Assembly (NCBI GenBank): GCA_039619475.1
Contig: CM077116.1
Location: 104,887,164-104,951,163 of the forward strand
Reading direction: 5' to 3'
Source: Icerya purchasi
Lineage: Eukaryota; Arthropoda; Insecta; Hemiptera; Monophlebidae
Length of the DNA: 64,000 nucleotides
Shown piece after piece: positions 42,964-54,389 of the stretch (its first letter is position 1; each line of letters begins with the position of its first letter). The notes under the pieces were generated by a model. It saw only the letters and a program-made list of their open reading frames with translations. It had not been told where the DNA came from and did no database searches. The translations under genes were made by a program, and so were the position numbers.

Positions 42964-43164
42964 AATGATATGATAAGTTATATATTTTAAAACCTTAATT
43001 TACGTTACAAAAGTTATAGTTTTATATATTGCACGGACACAAAGTACCTTTTAATTCGTTAAAACATATAACATTTATTTATATTAACTTGTCCGTGTAA
43101 TATATAAAACTATAACTTTTGTAACGTAAATTAAGGTTTTAAAATATATAACTTATCATATCAT
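42964..43164. mobile_element. Small palindromic MITE
   Basis: Inverted arms of about 73 bp (AATGATATGATAAGTTATAT... and its complement) contain TTAAAACCTTAATTTACGTTAC and GCACGGACA. A loop carries ACAAAGTACCTTTTAATTC on the left-arm side only. A one-sided flank (AACGATTACAGGAAGAAATAACACAT, to about 43193) recurs next to the related palindrome at 55402-55919. No coding capacity. Confidence 0.7.
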
Positions 43165-43193
43165 TGAAACAAACGATTACAGGAAGAAATAAC

Positions 43194-45273
43194 ACATATA
43201 GTAATTTACTTAAAATAAAAATAAACAAGTAAATAAAGTTGTTGCAGCAACTTTCAAATGAAAGGCTTATAGGAGCTCACTTGAAAATGAAACGTTCTAT
43301 GTAGTTTATGCTCTTCTTTTTTAATACCTTTCCCTGATCGAAGAAGCGATGCGGTCATTAACGATTTACTAACAAACACATCAAAAACAACATATGAAAA
43401 CTATTGCACTTTAAATACTCATAAATGCACTATGAAGCTAATTTGATTCTTCGGGCAATAAAACATAATTTTCAATGGAAATGCGAAAGAAAAATGACAG
43501 TTCTACGTTCAATTACAGACTAATGTCGTTTATGCATGCAATTTATCAGTGCTTACCGCAATATTGTCGAAGTAATTATTTCGTTTAGAACGGTTCCGCT
43601 TTGTAGCGGTTTAATAAGCACCTGTCTTTTAAGTACAAAATTATCTTATTACCGGATCAGCTACGTATCGCTATACCATCTAATAATAATCAGACCACCG
43701 GAAATGTATCCAACCGCGCTGTAAAGATTACAACTGTTCCCACATACATGTCTTTTACGCATTCCACTGAAGATTAAGGGATAATTTTCGATCACGCTAA
43801 CGAATATGTAATGCAGAACTATTTTTTAGCTTTGGCAGATAATGTAAATAGTCGAGAGAACAATATTGCTCTCCTCAGCTTATCAGCAGGAATAGGTCTG
43901 TTTTATTTTTTTCCACTGTTAAACTGATCAATAATTTTTTCTCCGACAATGATGGATTCGTGCTCGACTTAGCGGTAGTCAAGCAAGAAAATTACAAACC
44001 GAGATCGCTAACCAAAATTTTCTACTATCCCACCAGTAAATCCAAAGAATACTCATACATTAAAACTTTCCCTGAATTTTAATTTAATCTGAAATTATCC
44101 CCTCCCGTTTCTTTACGAAAAAGCTAGCTCAATAAAAATTTAACTAGGTTTTTTTTCAGCTGTAAAAAAAAACCGAACTTACCGAACTAGTTCATATTAT
44201 ACCGCCATGGACGATCGCGTAGAACGTTTATTATGTATGAAAATCGTACCTACTTCGAATACAAAGAGGAAACTGTTCTAAGAACAGGCGATTGCCTTTA
44301 ATATTTGAAAATGTTTTAGATATTTCAGACGTTACTGCTCCGTTAAATTTATTCACCTATATCGTGCCGTAACAGTACTAAATAAAAATTACTCCCGCAT
44401 TAAAACTGCGAAACTATACAAAACATCGCCGGAGCCAATTGAAAGGCAACTGCTCTTAACTTCTGGACATCAGATAATACCGAATCTGGAGTACTTGATA
44501 AATCGCAAACAGCATATTGGTTTCGTAAAAAAAGTATATAGAAATATTAACACCCCTACTAATAACGCAATAACAAATAATGTAGATAATGCATCTGCTC
44601 CATTAGAAGAACTTGGCGAACCTTTATGAAAGTAATCAATGTAAAAGAAAGCTGAAAAACAATCTTTGAACCGTTAAAGTTGATAATGTTGCAAAACTAA
44701 GGTGTTACTGATTTTCTCTTATTTATTGATGTGTGTCACAAAAGTGAAGACACGCTGACTGTTGCACGGAAACTTACGAACAATACGCCACAGCTTCGAT
44801 AAATATGATTCAGGAAACATTTATTACGGACAGAGGTACACTTATAAAGAACGGCTCACTAAAATATTAACAAAAATTAAGCAGCATAGGTAGCTACACT
44901 TTAATTTAAAGTAACACTATGAATAATATATTGTAACGGTATAAGGAAGTTACTTTACCAAGGATATCACCACGATTTTTTTAATACCGTGGACGTGAAT
45001 GTATTATTTTATGTTTAAATTATTATGAATTTAAAACTGAAATTTAAAAATTATATTTTTATTTTCCAATAACTTACAACGATCTTCCTTTACCAAATAT
45101 ACAATTATTATATATTCGATGCAAGAACAATAATTACATAATATTAAATAAATTTGTACGTAACACTGTCTGTCGGCGGTGGTTTTGGAATGCTGCGATG
45201 ACGGGTTCGAAGAATACGACCAAAGTTATTCTCTTTGCGTTGGACAACGGAGTGAATTCAATTTAATTCGGTG
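43194..45273. other. No recognised gene; one unexplained open frame
   Basis: AT-rich. On the plus strand, 44309-44629 is open for about 106 codons without an in-frame start near its beginning. It reads RAVTVLNKNYSRIKTAKLYK, then a TSGHQIIPNLEYLINRK stretch, and ends GEPL*. I do not recognise it. It could be a relic of a retroelement or chance. The remainder shows no structure. Confidence 0.4.
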
Positions 45274-45381
45274 CCGCGTAATTTGGTAATTTAATAATCA
45301 ATTTCCGCGTAATTTGGTAATATAATAATCAATCTTAGCGTAATTTGGTAATTTAATAATCAATCTCCGCGTAATTTTAAA
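45274..45381. repeat. 31-bp tandem repeat, 3.5 copies
   Basis: Units CCGCGTAATTTGGTAATTTA plus ATAATCAATYT start at 45274, 45305, 45336 (TAGCG variant) and 45367 (partial). The repeat directly follows a locally GC-richer stretch (45170-45270). Confidence 0.85.
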
Positions 45382-46099
45382 TATAATACAACGATTCTGG
45401 CGGGCGATCATTTATTACTTCGCGCTGCAGATGGCTTGATTAATAATCACTAAACTGCTTTTTATTAATCGTTTTCGCGACTCTTTTTGGATGACTAACC
45501 GAACTGATTAAAAAATCTTCTAAGAACGCTACCTGGCTTCCATTTTCTATCCATGCACTCATTATTTTACTTTTCCTTTGTTCCAGCGGGGACCAATCAT
45601 CGCTATTTCTCCAATCATCGATCTTTCTCCAGTTTGACCGCGTGGTAGTCCTTTTACTCCTGACCGACAAACAGTTCCACAGTCACGCACACTCGCGCTC
45701 GCAACACATTCTTCTAAATTACTTTTATGATTTTTTATTTATTTTATTTCTATATGTACACATTACAATGTAATACTCAATTTCAATTTCGGAGTAGTAA
45801 CAGTTTAATTCGACATTGTGGAGACTTTCTTTATTAGCCTTTCAGTCATATGCGCACAGAAAACTCAACTTAGAAACTATCACAGCTTTAAATTACCTAC
45901 TTATTTCCGACTATTCTATAAAGTTCAAGCTGAGAACAAAGTAGCTCATGATGGAGTCTTTACGATATTCAAAAATTATTTAAGTTACTAAAAAAAATCT
46001 TATTTACGAAGTAATCCGCAAGTTATAGCTATTCAAATTCAAATATGAATTACAATATTCTGTATTTATTTGCTATTCGATGAACACACGCTGAAGAAT

Positions 46100-47870
46100 T
46101 TCTGAATATAATTATGCTACTTCTGATGATGAGCGGTTAGTTAAAACATTTACTAATACAGCAGAAACTGTTGAGGAATTTCGGGAAATTTTTACGGCTG
46201 ATCTCGATGCGTGTTTTTCGGTTTGTAATAGGTAGTTATCAACAGTGGAGGAAATAAGCAATCACTCGTCATCCTTTTACTTGCCTCTAGTTACGGAGGG
46301 ATCTGTGGAAATGATACTGAGGAAATTAAACAAATATAAAACGCCGGGATGGGATAAAATAGGAGTTAAAGACTTAACGAGCAACTGCAAGATTTTTATA
46401 CCGCTCCTCGTCAAAATGTTTAATTACACAATAAAAACTGGTTGTATATCACAAGGTTTAAAACTAGGTATCGCGTTAAACCGATATATAAACGAGGGGA
46501 TCGCTCATGTAAACTACAGGCCAATAACTTTAATTTCTGTATATGCAAAGATTCTGGAACATTATGTTGCGTGGCATTTGCCACAATTTCTCGAAGAAAA
46601 TTATCTTATTGCGGATAATCAGTTCGGACTTTATCGGGGGAAGTCCACAACAATGTTACTGCAATCGTTTGCAAATCACAAGTTAACTGTAGTGCGGCAG
46701 AAGGTAGTATATTTTTAGTGGCTTTTTTAGACTTGAACAAAGCCTTTGATTTTGATAATCATGACCTACTTATGCGGGATTTAGGAAACATAGGAATATT
46801 AGGTAAACAGAAAGAGAATGGTTCCACAATTACATGACAAATCGGGGAAGATTATAGTGAAAATAAAAAATATACAAAGCGCAGTGGCAGTCATTAATAC
46901 GGGTTTGGGGCAGGGAACAGTCTTAGCGCCATTACTGTTTCTTATCTACACGAACTCGGTTTTTGCTGCCGTAAAATGTTTTACCATATTTGCTTATGCG
47001 GATGATTTCGTCATTGTAACAAAACACAAAAATATACATGTTGCTGAAAAATTACGGTAGGAAGATTCGGATAACGTAACCAGGTGGACCCATGATAGAG
47101 GTATAGTTATCAATAAGTAAAAAACTCAAATAGTGTACATAAGGACTCCTAGTCGTTATAGAAAAATTATACCGAAAATAACATTACGTTGCCCAGGTTG
47201 TTTGCACAGGAATGCTGATCATTGTGACAATTACTCTGATTATGTGCTACTTGAAGTTGTTAAGGGCTACAAATATCTGGAGTTAGTGATTGACAACGCA
47301 TTAACGTGGAAAATGCATATAAATAACCTTACTCTAAAAATAAGGCAATCTATACTAGCGTTATATAGATTAACATTTCTGATGTCCCACGATGTGGTAA
47401 GAATGTATTATAAAGGTTTTAATAGCGTCTAGGGTCCATTATACTGTTCAAGTAAGGGGTGAGGCCAAAAAATCTGAAATGATCAAAATCGGCAATTTAC
47501 TAGCGATATGTCTGAAGTTAATAACTCATTCCGGAAATCAAGGAAACAGGAATATTTCTGAACCTATATGGTGGATAGAAAATAAGGAACTACCTTCAAA
47601 AGCGATGTATTGTTATCACAAGCTGCTAAAAGGTAAATTGCAGGACGTGCAACTGCCATTAATAGATAAGAAGCGAAGTACCAGGGTACCTAACGAATTG
47701 TCCTTTCAATTCAGGCGGGGAGTAAATAATAAAATGGATAATGTCGAAGAAAATGTATTAATGAATTTATTGTTAAGAGTACTGAAGGAAATCTGGACAG
47801 AACAGTATTTAGCAGTTTGAAAGGAAAACATAAAAATTTGGTTAATTGCATGGTTGCAGGGATAGGAGTA
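46100..47870 (+). pseudogene. Non-LTR retrotransposon ORF2 relic (same family as 13.9-14.9 kb)
   Basis: Plus-strand fragments: an RT N-terminal region (46245-46718: KTPGWDKIGVKDL, then YRPITLISVYAKILEHYV and NQFGLYRGKSTTMLL); then, after a break, FLDLNKAFDFDNHDLL (about 46720-46770), GLGQGTVLAPLLFLIYTNSV and FAYADDFVIV (46818-47060). Next come YKYLELVIDNALTWKMHI (47133-47432) and a tail (47479-47820: ISEPIWWIENKELPSKAM, NNKMDNVEENVLMNLL) followed by a stop and ENIKIWLIAWL. The tail is the same as in the minus-strand fragment at 13894-14316. At least four stops or frameshifts; inactive. The endonuclease is not seen. Confidence 0.85.
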
Positions 47871-48564
47871 ATAATTTTCAGGTTTCTTGGTCACCCTCCA
47901 AATACAGTATAAACGAGTATTCGGGCTTGCGTGAATTGTGGCATAATAGAGCATAATTACCTATTTGATATTTGTATAGAGTATTTATTATCGTTAACTA
48001 TGTTGCGTTGGCCGTAGCCGTTATTGGGATATATTATTCTGTTTTAACATTAATAGCGTTAATGTATAGGATATGATTATTTCTTCTGTGTCGTATTTGT
48101 TCTACCTAATTGTACTGTCTAGTTGCTTTTATGGGTTGGGATATGTTTGCGGTGATACTGTAAAATACATACTGTATAATAATATTATTAGTTATTAAAA
48201 ATTTACAGGTTGGAAGTGTATACGTTTTATTAATAGAATAAGATGTTAGCTTGATTTACAAAGATTGTTGTTTTATTTCACGCGTTCGCGGTTGTGTGGC
48301 TGTTCTAGTAGATATGCCGCTATGTATAATAGTGCTTAGCTTATAGTCGGACGTTGATATTATATTGTACGTTATATTTATGCAATAAACGATAATAAGT
48401 GTTTGGGCACCCACAATATAAACATTGGCCTCGTGGGACCCTTTGCAGTTATTTCAAAAAAAAAAAAATCTCATCTGCAAACTAAGATAAATCTACCATA
48501 GAACAGCGCAAAGCACTATTGTTAATAAATACTTCTTCACCATCTTTACACACACACAGACATA

Positions 48565-48590
48565 TATATATATATATATATATATATAAC
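48565..48590. repeat. (TA)n microsatellite
   Basis: Run of about 13 TA units after a short CA-rich stretch (48549-48558). From 47871 to 50109 I otherwise see only AT-rich non-coding DNA, with an A-run at about 48457-48468. Confidence 0.8.
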
Positions 48591-50109
48591 GGCTATACGT
48601 AACTTTGATTTTTCATTTTAAAACAATATACGAAGTACTCCAACAGGCGCCATTAGTGGGAAAGGAAATTAAATGTTCCTGATCACACTTTTTACTACCG
48701 GTGGAAAAAATACAATAGAAAATTTTTTCAAATCTATCCCGCGGAAGAGCAGATTAGTAATTTCGCAGCCCCGTTAAAATCGCACTGATTTAATTTAATT
48801 CGGTGAAAGGAATAAGCGCGCACACTCGAAACAGAGGGGAATGCAATTAAACTGCTCCAGCGAGCGAAGAAATTCGTCAAAATTCAAATTATGCCTTTAA
48901 TGAAATTTTAGCATAAAATTGGAATTTTGATCTTCGGAAGCATCATGAATATTTCAATATTCTACGAAGAATTGAAAGTCTATTGGATTTTTTTGTGTCT
49001 TTTGAAAGATATTTTTCGTTTCTTCCGGTTTTTATTCTCTCGCTTCCAAATAAGTCGCCCATTTTATAAGTACGAGTAGTTTGCCGCCATTACCGTCATT
49101 ATCCGTTTTTATTCACTTTTCTAACACGATTGATAAGGGCCCCTCGGCCCTATTTTCATGCAGTTTCAGTCCATTCATCTGAAAACCGTTAAAGGGGCTC
49201 GTTCTTCATGACAGTTTGCTGTTTAATGAAGAACGTCCGGTGAAAACGAAATCGTTACATTAATTTTTGAACCATTCTACAATTTTTGAGATTGCTGGAA
49301 GCGATTACGTACGCATCTCGAAGTGTACGAAACACATTCGGTCGTGTGGTTTTCATCGGAAGCACTTCTAGCACAGCGTTAGTCCACGTTTTTCATTGAA
49401 GCCGAAATATATATGAGATCGGAAACAATTCTCGTATAGTAGACGTGATTGTGTTAATTTTTTCTTATTTTTAAGCAGCGTTTGTACCGCTTCGTCCTTA
49501 TTTAAAATTTTATTCCTAAAAGACGTTTTTTTTTACATCCGAATGAATTTTAACTAACGCGAGCTTTACCGCGTTTAATTACGCAACGAACGGCGGTAAA
49601 TAATTTTCTCGGAAAAAATTTCGGACTCTAATAGACCGTGTGGTATCGAGCTAATAATTAATTTCTCCATTGTTTAAATGAAAACAAGAAAAAATACAGT
49701 ATTGTGTGTCATTCAAATCTACCGTACATGTGAAAAAAATGAAATAAAAAAGAAAAATTGTACATAATTACGTGTACATTTGTCACAGTATTACAGTATT
49801 AATTTCGTAGTACTCCGTTGGCAAAAACGGAAAACGTTTTACCTACCAAATTACGAACTGTCACATTTCGACTACTCTTTACACTGGCTGTTTCCCATAT
49901 TGTTCTCAAACTGCTAACAGCGTTGATTTACAGTGTCGTTTTCGTTTGAACGTTTCAAAGTTTTTTCTTCAAATAAATCGATTGTAGTTTTTCAAAAGAA
50001 GAAAAAGTAAAAGTTATTATTATAAAACATGCTGTTATCAATTATAGAAAATTAAAAATAAATATAATAAAAAAAATATCGCTTAAAAAACATCTAAGTA
50101 GTGTATTAA

Positions 50110-51368
50110 TTCAGTAAAGCATTCGATAAAGTTAATCACAGCGTACTGTTACATAAACTCGGCAGTTACAAGGACTTTCAATGAGTTACATAAAGTTCCT
50201 TAGTTCGTATCTTCAAGCACCTCTATCGTACGTTGTTATCCCTCGGGGTTCGAATTTGGGTCCGCTGTTATTTACCACCTTTGCAAACAATATAGGATCT
50301 AACCTTAAATCCAAATTTCTTTTATTTGCGGATGACTTAAAGATCCTACGCACCAATATACACATTCTGTGATTCACTGTGCAACATTGCAAGCAGATGT
50401 TACAATTACACTATGAATGATATTACAGTATCCGTTGTGGATTGTGAGTTTACATTGACAGTGAACTCAAATTTATCTTTCGCGTCAGTTATTCAGCATA
50501 CTTATCAAACATCAGGTTTTATTATAAGAAATTCATCCAGATTCCGCAATCCGAAAACTTTTTTCTTCTTTTACAATTCTTTTGTAAGGTCCCCCCAGCT
50601 GGAATATTTGTTTATTATATGGCATCATCCTTAGTATTATGATATATATATTAGGATAATTGAAAGAATCAAGAACAAGTTTACGAGGTATTTGTCATAT
50701 TACTCGACTGGAAATTATCCTAAATACGCAAATGATCTTACATTGTGCAGTTACCTCAATGTTAACCACAATATATATGCGAAGGAAAATATGTAAGTTA
50801 AAGTTTTTGCATAATATGAGTGTTCTGGGCACATAGACGATTTGCTATCAACTGCTTACTAAATAGTACCAAAATGTGGTAGCAGAAATAGATTATGAGC
50901 CACGAAGACGTACGAATCTGGGGTTTTTAATCTCCATTAATCTCCACTTTTAGGCTATACAATTCCTTATTAGGTTGTTGTTATTCCCAGTTAGATATTC
51001 ATGTAGACAGTAAAAATATCTATCTTAATTTAATTCAACTTTAATTTTATATCACTCCACTATGCACTTATGTGTGTGAGTTTTGCAGTAGAAAACACCC
51101 TGCTGGATTTGTTGTTTCACAATTTTAAATAATCATTTATTCCCCCGTAAATTAGCGTAATACTGTATTTGTTTTTGTTTTCGTTTTTTCCTTGTATTCA
51201 TGGTTGCAGTTGTTATTATTTTTCTTTTTTTTCTTCTATTTATACAGATTTTTATTTCTTTTTCCAATTTTGCATATCACGTTTATTCCTAGTTAATGTA
51301 ATTATATTGCGGAGTGTTTCGAATAATAAGGCTAATTCCTGTTCGAAACATATCCGAATCATTACAAA

Positions 51369-51411
<43 letters not shown>

Positions 51412-51413
51412 AT
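50110..51413 (+). pseudogene. Non-LTR retrotransposon relic with (AAAT)n tail
   Basis: Decayed RT on the plus strand: a KAFDKVNHSVLLHKLGSY-like block at about 50115-50170, VIPRGSNLGPLLFTTFANNI and FLLFADDLKILR (50181-50360), then FRNPKTFFFFYNSFVRSPQLEY (50540-50610) and KNKFTRYLSYYSTGNYP. It ends in a long AAAT/AATA tetranucleotide run (about 51366-51413), a plausible element tail since some non-LTR clades end in microsatellites rather than poly(A). Several stops. RNase H and endonuclease are not seen. Confidence 0.7.
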
Positions 51414-51989
51414 GATATTTGACGAATATTAATTACAAACGGATTGCAACGATATGTTAAAAAAAATCGATCTTTAAAATCTCGTCTAAGGAGTTCCAAA
51501 CGATAGTCTCCTATAATTTTTACAAAAAAGTCGATTTTGACTATGTCATTTTTAAACGCTCCGGAATGGTTTTAGGTTGCTTGTTCTCGATAGTCTTCGC
51601 TTCCTGTTTTTATGTTCAAAAAACACATGTCTCACTACAATGTAAAGACGCGTCGAGGTTAAAACTCAAAACATGGCAGATTTCTTAGCGGGATTTTAAA
51701 ATAACGTAAAAACGTAACAGGATTTTCTTATTAACCTTTTAGTATGCAGATGTTGTTGTTTTCTTAGAGTTCATATTCGGCAACATATATTACGGGACAG
51801 CGCAATATGCTTCAAAATAAATCGTCAATTTAAAAATTGATGTTTAAATTTACCTCGTCGGACGAGATAAGTTTAAAACTAGTGACTACATAAGCGCCAA
51901 CGACGGAGTACTTTTATAACGGCATCAGCGTAAACATTTCTGGTAAGGTATATTTTTCCTTTCATCTTGAAGCAGTAGAAGAGAAGAAA

Positions 51990-52760
51990 AGTTAATTAAA
52001 TTTTAATCGAGTCGGATGTTGACGATGCAGAAAACTAATAGCGGAAATTGTAGACAGACAAAGAAAAGACAAGACATAGGAAGCGCGATAGGACGTCGGC
52101 ATATCATAATGAAGAGAGCGCTTAATGTAAAGAGATAAATAAGCGACCAGTGCTGCGAACGGATAAATTATTAAGGCGTATGGGACGACAGAGAGAAGGG
52201 AGCAGAGACGAAGGCAAAATAAAGGCAAGAGGAAATGAGACTAAAACGTAGTTAAATATTAAGGGTAATATATTAGGTTGGATAAATTAGAAGGAACGAC
52301 TGTCGAAAAATAAACATCGGACTAAAATTTGGCGTGAAATTTTTTAAAATAAGAACAAGAGATTTAAAAGAAAAACCTCAGAAAAGCAACTAGCTCGTTT
52401 ACATAACTATGCAATTATGAGCCGGCGCTAAATCAATAGGAATGAAGTAGAGAGTGCAGAAGTCACAGGAAGGAGCAGGGGAAGTGAAGGACAGCAAACC
52501 TGAAGGGTACTTATAACAGTGGAAAAATCGAAAAGCTGGAAGAAAGGCGATTAGACAAAATATAAATAATAGACCGTAGAATGAGAACTGATCGAACGGA
52601 TGTTTAAGCGGTTCAGAAAAGTTTGTGAACTAGGAGATATCACTGAAAATTAATGATGCTGTGGAATTCCGTCTCGTTGTAACCTGTGAAATAGGTTTGG
52701 AGCATAGAGGCAGAAAAAATACTCTAGTAGGATGTAGAAGTGTGAAGATAGAACGTGGAA
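51990..52760 (-). pseudogene. Badly decayed copy of the I-group retrotransposon
   Basis: In reverse complement, 51992-52228 ends with PTSYRASYVLSFLCLSTISA...HPTRLKF, which aligns with the ORF2 C-terminus of the 7-12 kb and 26-42 kb copies (PTPYCASYVLSLPSPQIVPI...SDRIRI). Purine-rich plus-strand text up to about 52760 has the same style, but stops are frequent. No tail or TSD identified. Confidence 0.65.
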
Positions 52761-54389
52761 ATACTGCAGGAGGTGCTATGAAACATTGCTCAAAGAATTG
52801 CTATTTAATCATCTATTAAAAGAATAATCTGATTGTACGATACACGAACTTCAATCTGATAAAAAATGAATTAATCTGAAGGACATTAAGTTTAAGAGAA
52901 ATAATCGAAAATAAAGATCGATTAATTGTTTTAATAATGATTTAAATAACACCAAGGTTATGACAAACATTTGAAGTTCATCGATATCCTTCGTAATGAA
53001 CTTTGATTTTCTTTTCATTTTCGTAATTTACATATTTTTGAGTTAACGATTGAAAAATATTTCAATGTAAACAGTCCCTATACACATAGAAGCGCATACA
53101 ACAGAACTGTACTAATTAATTGGAAAGATCGGTTCGAAAATTTAAAATTAACCCTTTACCCTGGAAGTTAGAAAACTAACTTGAGCTACTCCATTCATTT
53201 CAGATATGCCTTCAATACACACCTGAAAAGGAATTATTCAGTTTGTCTCTTTAATTACGTAAATGACATTCTTACCGTAATTGTATAATTTACAGTGATG
53301 TATCGTCAGAGAAACTTGGAAGAAACGCGACGTCTTCAGTTACGCTACAATAGTTTATAATTATTATTATTAGGAACATTTTCAAAAATGTTGCTGGTCA
53401 GAAGCATAGAAATGGAAATTTATTATTGACATCTAAATTTTTACAAAAAACAAAAAGGACGAAAATCAGTTTCCTAAAACGATAGGCTTTTCTAGAAAAT
53501 ATAACTTTTACCGCATGTCTAATCATATTGTACGACATGATACATTCTAAATTCTGTTTTACCATTAGTATAGCGTAGCATAGAACTGGTGGAGATCAAT
53601 ATCAAAAGGTAAACATGTTAAACTTCAAAAGTGTAACTTGCGTAGTAAAATAAAAGATTCGTTAATAGGTATGTCAACAATTATCTATAACCGCCCCCAA
53701 ATAAGTTTGATCGTTTTATTTTACGTTATAAGGCGATTGCGCGTCCGTTAATTACGTAATTTATTTTTTAATACATTTCTCTTTTCCATTATTATCTCGA
53801 ATATTTCGCTGTCATTACAATTTCTAGCTACGCTTTTAATAGAGAGATATAACTCTCAATCCTGCTGATTAATGTCAATAAATAGTAGCATAATTGTCGA
53901 TACACATGTTTTGCATTGAAAGAAATAGAATATTTTCATTGTTTTATGGTATTCTGTTTGACTTTTTAATTTCCCGCTGATTGCCATTTAAAGTTCATAC
54001 AACTTCGAAACATTAAGCGTAAATCAAAGTTAATTTTAATTATTCCGTTCACAATCTGTCGTTTTGTATTTTAGCGAGTGTTTAACGAAAAAAAGCATAA
54101 TGTATGTATAAAATGTAATCTTTCGAAATAGTTATACTTTAAAATGGTATAGAAATCAATTTTGTACATAATTGGGCGCAAAATATAATTAGCCGTACCT
54201 ACTCTTACTTCGTCCGAATTAGCATATTACTATTTCCAGATAAATCAATTTGTTCTATATTAATAATCACATTGTTTTTCTCTGTATTTGTTTAAAAAAT
54301 ACCTTGCTAATAATGGCATAGATAGACGCGGCTATCAGAGGGGGTCCAAGTAAAAATTTTTTTGAACAATTCTGGAATTACCCATAAAG

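Noticed and set aside
45274..45381. Regular short repeats as a CRISPR array
   Set aside because: Units are directly contiguous without spacers, in a eukaryotic genome.
45440..45670. 76-codon minus-strand frame with charged N-terminus
   Set aside because: No family resemblance and no supporting context; left as a possible chance frame next to the 31-bp minisatellite.
50247..50262. GGTTCGAATTTGGG as a tRNA T-arm
   Set aside because: It encodes the RGSNLGP motif of a decayed reverse transcriptase; no acceptor or anticodon stems fit around it.
53000..54340. Possible gene between 52.8 and 54.3 kb
   Set aside because: No open frame of useful length, no motif and no repeat structure seen; plain AT-rich sequence.
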